Source: Paenibacillus hamazuiensis (GTDB lineage: Bacteria; Bacillota; Bacilli; Paenibacillales; NBRC-103111). Taken from it: DNA of 64,000 nt. The stretch is taken from assembly GCF_023276405.1 (NCBI RefSeq), contig NZ_JALRMO010000001.1:8099501-8163500 (forward strand). The letters are read 5' to 3'. The notes beneath the pieces are model-generated. The model was not told the DNA's origin, ran no database searches, and saw only the letters and a list, made by a program, of their open reading frames with translations. The first letter of the stretch is position 1. Every line of letters starts with the position of its first letter. A program made the position numbers and the translations under genes. Below, piece by piece: positions 9,021 to 17,189 of the stretch.

Positions 9021-9653
9021 TCAGTTGCGGGTGTCCCCTGCCGGAGGATGGAGCGAGCGTCCTTTGAGAGGGCGAATGTACTTGATAATTCCCCACACGA
9101 TGCCGGCGGCAAGCACAATCAGCAGAACAATTATTCCGTAATGATGGATGACGGCGCCAACCTCCTGGATGTGGCTGCCGACCATCCGTCCCGTCATAAA
9201 AAAGATACCCGTCCAAATAAGTCCGGTCGTATAGGAATATAACGCATATTTGCCGAACGGCATGCGGTTAGAGCCGACGATATAAGGTAAAACATGGCGC
9301 ACGATCGGGAAAAAGTAGCTGAGAAACAGCGCAAAGGGTCCGTATTTTTGGATCAATTTTTCCGATACGGCCATATATTTGCCCATTTTCTTTTTCCGCC
9401 GAATTCGGTCCAATACCGGGGTGCCGACATACCGCCCTAGCACATACCCGATGGATAGTCCCGAGACGACGCCCAAATACGTTACCGCGAAAGCCGGTAT
9501 CGGCTGCAGCAGCCCGTGGGCCGCCACCGCCCCGCCGGTCATGACGATCACCTCGTCCGGAATCGGGGTGCCGACGATGCCGAGCCACAATGCGAAAAAT
9601 AAGGCCGGATAACCGAACGTTTGGATCATCTGCAGCAGAGCATCGTAAGTCAT
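9021..9653 (-). CDS. DedA-family membrane protein
   Basis: 210 residues from the ATG at 9653, seven bases after AAGGAG. Typical DedA/SNARE-associated features: FALWLGIVGTPIPDEVIVMTGG near the N-terminus, the re-entrant FLSYFFPIVRHVLPYIVG with the conserved Arg, and several membrane helices. Members of this family are flippases or proton-linked transporters involved in lipid carrier recycling and envelope homeostasis; which lipid is handled here is not visible. The start overlaps the stop of the upstream methyltransferase gene (ATGA), so both are translated from one message. Confidence 0.92.
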   Translation of the reverse strand: MTYDALLQMIQTFGYPALFFALWLGIVGTPIPDEVIVMTGGAVAAHGLLQPIPAFAVTYLGVVSGLSIGYVLGRYVGTPVLDRIRRKKKMGKYMAVSEKLIQKYGPFALFLSYFFPIVRHVLPYIVGSNRMPFGKYALYSYTTGLIWTGIFFMTGRMVGSHIQEVGAVIHHYGIIVLLIVLAAGIVWGIIKYIRPLKGRSLHPPAGDTRN

Positions 9654-10234
9654 CGGCTGCTCCTTTCCTTTTTCCGGCATACATAAACGAAGGCGGGCGG
9701 CACATTTCCCATGACAAAATGAATATCCTCAATATGAAAATGACGCGCCAGCTGCTTTTTCATTTGCAAAGAGTATTGAAACGCCACAAACAAACCGCCG
9801 GGCTTCAAAGTCTTCACGACCTGTCCTATGATCGCATCGCGGATTTCCTGGGGAAAATTGGCGAACGGCAAACCGCTGATCACGCAATCGAGCTGCTCTA
9901 CCCCTTTGCTGCGGATAGCGGTATCCAGTTGAACGGCATCCGGGAAGCAGTAATATTCCGGATATTCACCGGCAAGCCTGCTTCTCAGGACGGGTTCCTT
10001 TTCGAACAAAAAGACCTTTGTGTCCGGATATCCGGCTTCATGAATGAATTTCGTAACGGCTCCCGTGCCGGCTCCCAGCTCGGCGACATGACGCACCTTA
10101 TCCCAAGGGACGGAGGACACCATCTTTTTTGCCAGCGCCTTCGAGCTCGGAGTGACGCTTCCTATTTGTTTCGGAAAACGGATGAACTTATATAAAAATA
10201 AACATTTCTGCCATGTTGAAGCCGTCATATTCAT
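9650..10234 (-). CDS. Class I SAM-dependent methyltransferase (phospholipid methyltransferase-like)
   Basis: 194 residues. The SAM-binding motif VAELGAGTGAVT lies near residues 49-60, an acidic residue at the end of strand two is in FLFEKEPV, and the motif IV region is DCVISGLPFANFP, as in the rRNA adenine dimethylase/PmtA group. The pattern LKPGGLFVAFQYS is the usual post-motif. It is coupled to the DedA gene through an ATGA overlap. Pairing with a membrane lipid protein supports a lipid rather than nucleic acid substrate, but this is inference. Confidence 0.85.
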   Translation of the reverse strand: MNMTASTWQKCLFLYKFIRFPKQIGSVTPSSKALAKKMVSSVPWDKVRHVAELGAGTGAVTKFIHEAGYPDTKVFLFEKEPVLRSRLAGEYPEYYCFPDAVQLDTAIRSKGVEQLDCVISGLPFANFPQEIRDAIIGQVVKTLKPGGLFVAFQYSLQMKKQLARHFHIEDIHFVMGNVPPAFVYVCRKKERSSR

Positions 10235-10398
10235 TGGAACGCGATTCCCCCTTTATTTTCATGTATTTATCATAGCCAAAATTTCTGCATCTAACATGAT
10301 GGAAACCTGAAGAAATCCTTAACAATATATTAATTCTTGAAAAAACGGGCAACCTACTTCACAGCGGCAGCGGAAACGACGGGAGGGGGCTAACGATT

Positions 10399-11421
10399 TT
10401 GTACGAAAGCATTATTATCGGCGGAGGCATAGCCGGGCTGCAAGCGGCGATACTGCTGGGCCGGATGCAGCACAAGGTGCTGGTTATCGACGCCGGAGTC
10501 GGAAGGTCTACATTATGCAAAAGCTACCACAACGTGCTTGGATGGCCCAATGGCATCTCCGGCAAAGAGCTTAGAGAAACCGGACAGCTTCAAGCGAAAA
10601 AGTTCGGTGTGGAATTCGTCAGAGGCCAGGCAACGGGCGTGATGAAGTCAGGCGAAGCTTTTAAGATTGCCGTCTCGCCCGTGCTTCAGATGTCCGAGAC
10701 GAAGGTGGCCGAAGCGGCATTGGTAGGGGCAGCCGGAAGCGGCGCAGGGACGGCAAGGGCCGGCGGTCCGCCCGAGCAAACAAGTTACGAAGCACAGACG
10801 CTGCTTGTGGCAACCGGCGTAATGGACCGTTTTCCCGAGCTGCCCGGGCTTGTGGAATGTTTGGGCTTGTCCGTTTACGTTTGTCCGGATTGCGACGGTT
10901 TTGAAGTGAAAGATCGTCGCACCGTCATTATGGGCGCCGGCAATACAGGGGCGAATATGGCGCTCACTTTACACTATTTTACTCAGGATATCATATATGT
11001 TAATCACGAGCAAAAGCCTGTAGACCCACCGCTGCTGGAGCAGCTTCGGCAAAAAGGCATCGATTACCGCGAGGAAGCCATCGAAAAGGTATTAACGTCC
11101 CCGGATAAGGAAGGCGAGTTTCTGGGAGTAAAACTTACCGGCGGATGCGAAATCCGGGGCGAACGCGGCTTCATCGCCTTCGGCGGCAACGAAGTGCGCT
11201 CCTCGGTCGTAGACGGACTTGGCGTAGAGCGGCTGGAGAACAAACATATCGCCACCGATCCGCGCACGAAGATGACCAGCGTGCCCCGGGTATGGGCGGC
11301 GGGCGACGTCGGCGTACACGCCGAGCAGTTGACGATCGCCATGGGCGAAGGCTCCCAAGCCGCCATATGGATGCATAAGGAGCTGCTCAAGATCAGGCAG
11401 TCCTCCGGTTCGTCGAAGTAA
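10399..11421 (+). CDS. Thioredoxin-reductase-like FAD/NAD(P) oxidoreductase with CPDC centre
   Basis: 340 residues from a TTG nine bases after GGGAGGGGG. The FAD motif IIGGGIAGLQAA is at residues 6-17, a redox-type motif CPDCDG has Cys162 and Cys165, and the NAD(P) motif MGAGNTGAN follows at about 177. The C-terminal FAD motif is VPRVWAAGDVG. Compared with standard thioredoxin reductases (about 310 residues) there is a Gly/Ala-rich insertion near residues 94-132, and CPDC replaces CATC. A disulfide reductase role is likely; the partner is unknown. A terminator follows directly, so the gene is monocistronic. Confidence 0.85.
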   Translation: MYESIIIGGGIAGLQAAILLGRMQHKVLVIDAGVGRSTLCKSYHNVLGWPNGISGKELRETGQLQAKKFGVEFVRGQATGVMKSGEAFKIAVSPVLQMSETKVAEAALVGAAGSGAGTARAGGPPEQTSYEAQTLLVATGVMDRFPELPGLVECLGLSVYVCPDCDGFEVKDRRTVIMGAGNTGANMALTLHYFTQDIIYVNHEQKPVDPPLLEQLRQKGIDYREEAIEKVLTSPDKEGEFLGVKLTGGCEIRGERGFIAFGGNEVRSSVVDGLGVERLENKHIATDPRTKMTSVPRVWAAGDVGVHAEQLTIAMGEGSQAAIWMHKELLKIRQSSGSSK

Positions 11422-11439
11422 TCGAGGTAAATGAAAAAC

Positions 11440-11475
11440 GACGCCGAACCTTTGCCGGTTCGGCGTCTTGTTTTT
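11440..11475 (+). terminator. Intrinsic terminator
   Basis: Perfect 11-bp stem GACGCCGAACC/GGTTCGGCGTC with a six-base loop followed by TTGTTTTT, just after the oxidoreductase gene. Confidence 0.93.
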
Positions 11476-11520
11476 GCTGAACTTCGTTTGCAAGGTGAAG
11501 CGGGTCCGAGGCAAGCGGTT

Positions 11521-11826
11521 CAATGATGTCAGGTTAACGCTTTCGATGGATCGTGGTCCTAAAATAAGTAGCTAATTAAAAATAGAGGAACGCAGGTTCG
11601 TTATTCTCAGGAAAATCGTTGCATTGGAAAAATAGAGGAACTGAGATGCGCTAAATCGGTGGAAAATGGCTTGAGGAGTGAGGAAACAGTCTAATAGGTC
11701 ACCTGAGTTCCGCTAATTTTGAAAAATAACCGAAATTGACTGATTTAAAGCACACTAGTTCCGCTATGGTCCCGTTTAACCATCGATCGACTGGCTGCTC
11801 ATATCATTTAACCCGACAAGCATTGG
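11521..11826. repeat. Four-module palindromic repeat with inverted ends, locus 2
   Basis: Modules of form TAGMGG-N12-YTAWWN at 11583-11606 and 11633-11656 (direct) and 11692-11715 and 11743-11766 (inverted). Periods are 50 and 51 bp, centre 35 bp, as at the other loci. The outer ends show a degenerate inverted repeat (ATGTCAGGTTAAC near 11525 and TTTAACCCGACAAGCAT near 11806-11824). The locus at 63449 is its closest relative. The hairpin array begins immediately after it. Confidence 0.88.
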
Positions 11827-11827
11827 G

Positions 11828-12369
11828 CCCCCGGCACACGCGCAAAAAGTGAAGCGTGTCCGGCAAAGGTTTTGCGTCAGCAAAACCATGGCGGAAAACC
11901 GTGGGCCTGAGGCACTCAGTCGCACCCCCGGCACCGCGCAAAAAGTAAAGCGTGTCCGGCAAAGGTTTTGCGCCAGCAAAACCATGGCGGAAAACCGCGG
12001 GCCCGAGGCACTCAGTCGCACCCCCGGCACCGCGCAAAAAGTGAAGCGTGTCCGGCATAGGATTTTGCGCCAGCAAAACCTTGGCGGACAATCGCGGGCC
12101 TGAGGCACGCGTTCACACCTCCGGTCTCCGCTCAAAAGTACAGCGTGTCCGGCATCGGATTTTTTAGCGTAAGCAAAAAATCCATGCCGGACAAACGCGA
12201 ACTAGAAGCGAGCACTCCCTCCAGCAGGCGGGTCCAGGGCGCCCGAGCGCCTGGGGTCCCCCCTTTGGGGGGATTTAGGGGGGAGCCGTCGCGAACTAGC
12301 AGCGAGCATTCACTCCTTAAGAGCGGGTCCAGGGCGCAAGCGCCTGGAGTCCCCCTGCCAGGGGGATTT
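11828..12369. repeat. Hairpin-array repeat, copy 2 (interrupted by the IS110 element)
   Basis: Three near-identical units begin at 11828, 11925 and 12021 and a fourth at 12118 (periods 97, 96, 97). Each has AAAAGTRAAGCG followed by a hairpin (for example CCGGCAAAGGTTTTGC with GCAAAACCATGGCGG). The last unit has a longer stem and is followed by two G-rich end blocks, the first ending in GGGGGGATTTAGGGGGG (12267-12283), the second ending in GGGGGATTT at 12361-12369, where the IS begins. The rest of this end block continues at 13978. Confidence 0.88.
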
Positions 12370-12490
12370 GATGGGAAAATAACGTTTAGCTCGAGGTCAC
12401 TTCGAAGAGAAAATGGATTGAAATGAGGTCAAAAGCCGAAAAAAGGCAATAGGATGCCCGGTCCCCATAATGAATATTTTTTAAAAGAGC

Positions 12491-13740
12491 CTAACTGGTT
12501 GAGGGAAGTTCGTCTACTTTTTGTATCGAGTAACCTAATTTTTGTAGCCTACGAATCATTAGCTCTTCCTTGGAAATGCTTCGTCGTTTCTCTAAATAGT
12601 CCGCACCAAGTTCTTTGTACGGTTCGTTCTTCAATAGGATGTGGTACGCAATGACTAGAATCTTATGGGCGATCGCAATGACAGCCTTGTTTTTCCCGCG
12701 CCGACTTGTAATGGACCAGAACTTTGCACCTAAGTAGGATTTCGTGTTGCTGGCGGCCCAGGCTGCTTCTGTGAGAGCAGACTTAAGAATTTTATCGCCT
12801 TTGGTTATGGTAGTACTTTTTTTTTACCGGCACTCTCATTATTGCCCGGACTAAGCCCTGCCCAAGAAGATAGGTGCATCTCCGTGGGAAATACAGACAT
12901 ATCCGTTCCCAGTTCAGCCAAGATGATCTTGGCGGTATGCTCGCCAACACCAGGAATACTATCCAATAGCTCTAATTGCCGCTGATACGGTGCGAAGTAT
13001 ACTTCCATGTCGGCCTCTAACTCAGCGATGGATTGTTCGAGAAATTCGAGATGTTTGAGCGATCTAGCGATCATGGAACGATGGTGTTTGGTGACGCGAC
13101 CATTGAGAGCAGAAACGAGTTGCGGAATCTTGGAGCGCAGAGAGGCTTTGGCAAGATCGGCGATTTGCGCGGGTTCAATAACTTCGCCATTCACAAGAGC
13201 TTGAAGCATGAGACGGCCGGAAACGCCAAAAACATCGCTCATAAAGGTGGAGAGCTTAATGTTAGCCATCTCGAGAACCTTCAAGATGCGGTTTCTTTCG
13301 GCGGTAGCGTGCCCAACGAGTTTTTTGCGGTATCTCGTCAAATCTCGCAATTCGCGGATTTCCACAGGAGGCACAAAGCTGCCGCGGATTAAATCGCACC
13401 GATGAAGTTCTGCGATCCATTGGGCATCTTTCATATCGGTTTTACGGCCTTTGATGGCTTTAATATGGGCAGCGTTGGCCAGAGTGATGGTGCAAGAAGC
13501 TTCAAGTACATTGTAAACAGGTTGCCAGAAGATGCCGGTGCTTTCCATGGCGATCTCTGTGCATCCTTCTTCAGTGAGCCAGTCGGCTAGTTCGAGCAGG
13601 CCGGAGAGTACCGTAGAAAACTCCCGAATCACTTTCGTCGGCTTTTGATGAAGAGGGCCTTTTAACAAGCAAACAACAACGTTGGCCTGATGAACATCGA
13701 GGCCGGCGCAGCAAGTACGAATCGCATCCAAATAGATCAT
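12491..13740 (-). CDS. IS110-family transposase, split by a frameshift in an A9 run
   Basis: The RuvC-like DEDD part is intact: GLDVHQANVVV (first Asp), EIAMESTGIF (Glu), KGRKTDMKDAQW (two Asp). The C-terminal Transposase_20 part follows (DSIPGVGEHTAKIILAELG, WAGLSPGNNESAGKKK with the conserved Ser region). At the run of nine A (12817-12825 on the plus strand) the frame continues for four codons to a TAA at 12805; a -1 shift (ten A) continues with STTITKGDKILKSALTEAAW to the TAG at 12491, giving a normal length near 416 residues. This may be loss of function, assembly error or slippage. The start ATG 13740 abuts AGAAAGG; a GTG at 13764 is an alternative. Confidence 0.85.
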
Positions 13741-13760
13741 CCTTTCTACACAGGCTACCA

Positions 13761-13877
13761 ACACCCTCCCAGACCGAAATTTGATGGGTGTGCTCGTGGC
13801 GACAAAGATTTGTTCTCAGGGTGTGGTAAGTCAGTTTAGGGGGCGAGGTCGTACACTCAAAATCCCGGCGACTTACC
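13761..13877 (-). ncRNA. Candidate bridge RNA core of the IS110 element
   Basis: Two stem-loops abut on the minus strand. The first is closed by GGTAAGTC/GACTTACC (13825-13832, 13870-13877) with a 37-nt loop; the second by ACACCCT/AGGGTGT (13761-13767, 13818-13824) with a 50-nt loop. The first loop carries GGGATTT and CCCCCTAAA, matching the two halves of the insertion site GGGATTTAGGGGG. The second loop carries CCCATCAAA, complementary to the element's left junction TTTGATGGG, and ATCTT, found near its right end. This is the guide layout known for IS110 bridge RNAs. The transcript probably also covers part of 13878-13935. Confidence 0.72.
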
Positions 13878-13898
13878 TGCACTGTGTAGTAAAAAGAA

Positions 13899-13929
13899 TT
13901 CACGGTTTAAACAGAGTTTAAACCGTGAA
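13899..13929 (-). other. Perfect palindromic hairpin in the IS leader
   Basis: 14-bp perfect stem TTCACGGTTTAAAC/GTTTAAACCGTGAA with a three-base loop, inside the IS. On the minus strand it is followed by TTCTTTTT, so it could end transcription entering from outside, or be the 5' hairpin of the bridge RNA. Confidence 0.7.
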
Positions 13930-13977
13930 CCGCTCGAACATTTTCATATCTTATTGTGACGCTCTGTCATCTTGTTT

Positions 13978-14017
13978 AGGGGGTGGCTCCCTTGATTTAG
14001 GGGGTGCCCGGGGGAGC
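13978..14017. repeat. Right part of hairpin-array repeat copy 2
   Basis: AGGGGGTGG then TTGATTTAGGGGGTG, the end of the repeat block cut off by the IS. It runs up to the stop codon of the deacetylase gene. Confidence 0.8.
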
Positions 14018-14785
14018 TCACCATTTTTCCAGCTTATAAATAAATGTCTTGAGCGACTCTTCCCCGTTCACGAAAATCCGCCGCAGCTTATACGGATTTT
14101 CCGTGCTGCGGGTTTTGCCCTGCTCAATCGTGAAAGCGTAGCGGAATCCGTACTCTTTGAGCAGACGCAGCGTCGTCGCATTGTACCGCCCGTACGGGTA
14201 GCAAAATATATCGGCTGTGGTGCCGAGCTGTTCCTCGATTTGCTTCTTCGCTTCCCCGATTTCATAGGCCTGCTGCTCCGGCTTCAATTGGTCGAGACGC
14301 GGATGCGTCATTCCGTGAGGCTGGATGTCCCAGCCGGCTTCGTGCATTTCCTTGATTTTGTCCCAGGACAGAAAGTAGCCGTCATCCGTCGTTCCCGGCG
14401 AAACGAACAGCGTGGCGTGAAAGCCAAGCTCTTTGAGCAGCGGCAGCGCGTGCTCGTAATTGTCCGCGTAGCCGTCGTCGAAGGTGAGCAGCACCGGCTT
14501 CTCCGGGGGATCTTCTTTGCGAGAAATGATATCGGTAAATTGCTTCATCGTCAGCGTCGTATAGCCTTTGTCAGCCAAATAATGCATTTGTTCGGCAAAC
14601 TTTTCGGGCGTGATGACCGCGATATTGCCGGGATCGTAAGTGATGCTGTGGTAATTCAGCACGGGAATGGAGACCGGAGGAGGCTTGTCGTCTTGGGCCA
14701 AAGCGGGAGCGGCCGCAATAACGAAACAAAAGCAGGAGAGAGCAAGGAGAACGGCAAGAGGAAGCCGAAGCAGGCGCAGAATCAT
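14018..14785 (-). CDS. Secreted polysaccharide deacetylase (NodB domain)
   Basis: 255 residues from ATG 14785 (GGGAG 11 bases upstream). A signal peptide (LAVLLALSCFCFVIAAAPALA) precedes a carbohydrate esterase family 4 domain: LTFDDGYADNY carries the metal and catalytic Asp pair, HGMTHPRL the metal-binding His residues, and FCYPYGRYN the motif-3 region. It likely removes acetyl groups from peptidoglycan or another N-acetylglucosamine polymer outside the cell. The 3' end abuts repeat DNA; the nearest hairpin with a T run on its strand lies inside the IS110 element. Exact substrate not visible. Confidence 0.92.
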   Translation of the reverse strand: MILRLLRLPLAVLLALSCFCFVIAAAPALAQDDKPPPVSIPVLNYHSITYDPGNIAVITPEKFAEQMHYLADKGYTTLTMKQFTDIISRKEDPPEKPVLLTFDDGYADNYEHALPLLKELGFHATLFVSPGTTDDGYFLSWDKIKEMHEAGWDIQPHGMTHPRLDQLKPEQQAYEIGEAKKQIEEQLGTTADIFCYPYGRYNATTLRLLKEYGFRYAFTIEQGKTRSTENPYKLRRIFVNGEESLKTFIYKLEKW

Positions 14786-14910
14786 AAGCTCTTTCACTCC
14801 CTAGAGAAAGTATTCTATGATTCTAATCTATGCGGGGAATCTTATTTTAGAAGCCGGGCGAGAAACGTCCGCCGCCGGAGCGGCACGTTCCGCAATAACC
14901 CCGGACCGGG

Positions 14911-15756
14911 TTATTGCGGTTCCAGCCTTTGCATAAGCTGCCTCAGCTTAGCTTCCGTATCCGATCCGGACGAAGGCGTGTAGATGCTTAATCGCAGATC
15001 CGCCGCGCCGTGTGCTTGCAGAGAGGTGAGGTCGAACAGCATTTTGCCTCCCTTTGCGTGGCGAAACTCGATGGAGACTTCCGGGGCAGAGCTGACGTCA
15101 TTGCGGTTCCAAAATTCGCGAAACTCCGGGTAGGCGCCGCTCAATTTTTCGATAAATTCATTATACCACGGGTCGGCGACATATTGACCGTAATAGGAAC
15201 GAAACATGGCGAGAAAACCTCGCACAAAGTCGCTCCAATTGACGGCCAGCGCCTTCAGTTCCTTGCGGGCGAAAAGCAGCCGGATCATGTTGCGCTCTTC
15301 GGGAGCGATTCGCTCAAAATCCATAAATACGGCGGAGGCTGCGGAGTTCCAGCCGACGATGTGGCATTTGCGGTCCGACACGATCGTCGGGCAATATTTC
15401 AGCTCGCCCAGGATGCGCTCCAGCGCGGGAGTAACGGCCGTCGGCTTGTCCTGAGCGACAGGCGGAGCCGGCTGCTCCAGCGCAAGCATGAACAAATATT
15501 GCCGCTCGTCTTCGCCGAGCTGAAGCGCCCACGCAATGCGGTCCAGCACCTGCACGGACGCCTTGATGTCCCGCCCCTGTTCGAGCCACGTGTACCACGT
15601 CGTGCTGACTCCGGCGAGCTGGGCGACCTCCTCGCGGCGCAGTCCGGGCGTTCGGCGGCGGGTGCCGGGAATCAGCCCGACCCCTCCCGGTTGAAGCTTG
15701 GCCCGGTGGGCTTTGAGAAACTCGGATAACGCCTGCAAACGAACCGTGTCGTTCAT
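14911..15756 (-). CDS. XRE-family regulator with MmyB-like ligand domain
   Basis: 281 residues. Residues about 6-75 form the helix-turn-helix (RTPGLRREEVAQLAGVSTTWY, LEQGRDIKAS), the form typical of MmyB-type regulators; the rest matches their C-terminal ligand-binding domain. SD AGAGGG precedes the ATG. The gene is divergent from fabF across 139 bp. Such regulators in other bacteria are thought to bind fatty-acid-like ligands, which would fit control of the neighbouring ketoacyl synthase; that link is inference from position. Confidence 0.9.
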   Translation of the reverse strand: MNDTVRLQALSEFLKAHRAKLQPGGVGLIPGTRRRTPGLRREEVAQLAGVSTTWYTWLEQGRDIKASVQVLDRIAWALQLGEDERQYLFMLALEQPAPPVAQDKPTAVTPALERILGELKYCPTIVSDRKCHIVGWNSAASAVFMDFERIAPEERNMIRLLFARKELKALAVNWSDFVRGFLAMFRSYYGQYVADPWYNEFIEKLSGAYPEFREFWNRNDVSSAPEVSIEFRHAKGGKMLFDLTSLQAHGAADLRLSIYTPSSGSDTEAKLRQLMQRLEPQ

Positions 15757-15802
15757 GAGATCCCTCTTTCGAAATATGGCATTACTGGTGATGCTATCAT
15801 GT

Positions 15803-15831
15803 ATTATACCAGGATAAACTCTAACTTGTAA
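15803..15831 (-). promoter_or_regulatory. Promoter of the MmyB-type regulator
   Basis: On the minus strand TTACAA (15831-15826), 17-bp spacer, then a perfect TATAAT (15808-15803). The surrounding divergent region also holds several AGGAT/ATCCT half-sites (15811, 15833, 15853, 15864), possible operator elements for the regulator or for fabF. Confidence 0.65.
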
Positions 15832-15895
15832 TAGGATAATGAATGTGCCATCCTAGTAGTGATCCTGTTTCATATAACAAGGAGGAGATTTTATT

Positions 15896-17146
15896 ATGCA
15901 GCATCAATTTCCGCGTGTAGTTATAACGGGCATGGGAGTCATCACGCCGATCGGCAATCGTGTGGCGGCGTTTTGGGAAGGGCTTGTCCGGGGGCGCTCC
16001 GGCATTGCCGCGATACCCGGCTCCGATTTCGATGAATATAAAACGAGAATTGCCGGGGTCGTCCGCGATTTTGATCCGGAAGCGGAGTTTGGCAAAAAGG
16101 AAGCGCGCCGAATGGACCGCTACACCCAGTTCGCCGTAGCGGCCGCCAAAGAAGCGCTGGAGGATGCGGGGCTTGAGGCGGGAGGAGCGGATCCCGAACG
16201 CGTCGGGGTTTACATCGGCTCCGGCATCGGCGGCATTCATACGCTGCTGGAAAATTACCGCACGCTGCTCAACCGGGGACACGGCCGCGTCAGCCCGACG
16301 GTCGTGCCGATGATGATCGCCAATATGGCGGCGGCACAGGTCAGCATGATTTACGGGTTTACCGGTCCGACGCTCGCACCGGTGACCGCCTGCGCCACCG
16401 GCAATAACGCGATCGGCGAAGCGTTCAAGCTGATCCAGCGCGGCGCGGCTGACGTTGTGGTGGCCGGCGGCGCGGAAGCGACGATCACCGACCTTGCCAT
16501 GGCGGGCTTCGGAAACGCGACCGCGATGTCGACGCGAAACGACGAGCCGCAGCGGGCAAGCCGACCGTTCGATGCGGAGCGCGACGGCTTTGTCTCTTCG
16601 GAAGGAGCGGGCATCGTCGTGCTCGAGTCGCTGGAGCACGCAAAGCGCCGGGGGGCCCGCATTCATGCGGAAATTATCGGGTACGGCGCATCGTCCGACG
16701 CATACCATATGGTCGCGACCGATCCGGAAGGGATGGGGGCGTATCGGGCGATGAGGGAAGCGGTCAGGGATGCCGGAATCCGTCCCGAGGACATCGATAC
16801 GATCAACGCTCACGCCACAAGCACGCAGCAGGGAGACCGCTCGGAGACGCTCGCGATCAAGAAGCTGCTCGGCCAGCGCGCTTATGAGGTGCCGGTCAGC
16901 GCGAACAAATCGATGCTCGGCCATATGCTCGGAGCCGCCGGCGGAGTGGAAGCGGTCGCTCTCATCAAGACGCTGCAGGAAGGCGTCATTCCGCCGACGA
17001 TCAACCTGGAGCATCCCGATCCGGAATGCAATCTGGACTATGTGCCGAACGAGGCAAGGTCCGCGAAGCTTGAGATCGGCTTGTCGAATTCGTTCGGCTT
17101 TGGCGGGCACAATGCGGTGCTTATTTTTAAAAGGTGGGGCGAATAA
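15896..17146 (+). CDS. fabF: 3-oxoacyl-[acyl-carrier-protein] synthase II (FabF type)
   Basis: 416 residues, the usual length. It condenses acyl-ACP with malonyl-ACP in fatty acid elongation. The catalytic triad is complete: Cys166 in TACATGNNAIG, His306 in NAHATSTQQGD, His343 in NKSMLGHMLGAAGG, plus Lys338 and the C-terminal NSFGFGGHN. The ATG follows AAGGAGG by eight bases. It stands alone, not in a fab cluster with acpP, and is divergent from an MmyB-type regulator; it may therefore be a second, specialised ketosynthase rather than the housekeeping copy. Confidence 0.92.
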   Translation: MQHQFPRVVITGMGVITPIGNRVAAFWEGLVRGRSGIAAIPGSDFDEYKTRIAGVVRDFDPEAEFGKKEARRMDRYTQFAVAAAKEALEDAGLEAGGADPERVGVYIGSGIGGIHTLLENYRTLLNRGHGRVSPTVVPMMIANMAAAQVSMIYGFTGPTLAPVTACATGNNAIGEAFKLIQRGAADVVVAGGAEATITDLAMAGFGNATAMSTRNDEPQRASRPFDAERDGFVSSEGAGIVVLESLEHAKRRGARIHAEIIGYGASSDAYHMVATDPEGMGAYRAMREAVRDAGIRPEDIDTINAHATSTQQGDRSETLAIKKLLGQRAYEVPVSANKSMLGHMLGAAGGVEAVALIKTLQEGVIPPTINLEHPDPECNLDYVPNEARSAKLEIGLSNSFGFGGHNAVLIFKRWGE

Positions 17147-17189
17147 AAGGGGATATTTACAGCTTAGGGTACGATAAGGCCGGGTTCCT

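Larger units (their letters stand above)
12370..13977 (-). mobile_element. IS110-family insertion sequence inserted in a repeat tail
   Basis: About 1.6 kb. Boundaries are set by comparison with intact copies of the repeat tail: GGGGGATTT is at 12361-12369 and TTTAGGGGGTGG at 13975-13986, and joining them with one shared TTT restores the tail consensus GGGGGATTTAGGGGGTGG. The element holds a frameshifted DEDD transposase gene and a 230-bp leader that can form the two loops of a bridge RNA. No terminal inverted repeats or target duplication beyond TT/TTT are visible, as expected for IS110. A possible promoter on the minus strand (ATGACA, 16 bp, TATGAA) lies near 13945-13972. Confidence 0.85.

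Noticed and set aside
11828-12130. Regular ~97-bp tandem repeats considered as a CRISPR array
   Set aside because: The whole unit is conserved rather than a short repeat with unique spacers, the stems covary, and no cas gene is present.
13899-13929. Palindrome as terminator of the deacetylase gene
   Set aside because: It lies inside the inferred IS110 boundaries, so it belongs to the element, although it may still stop incoming transcription.
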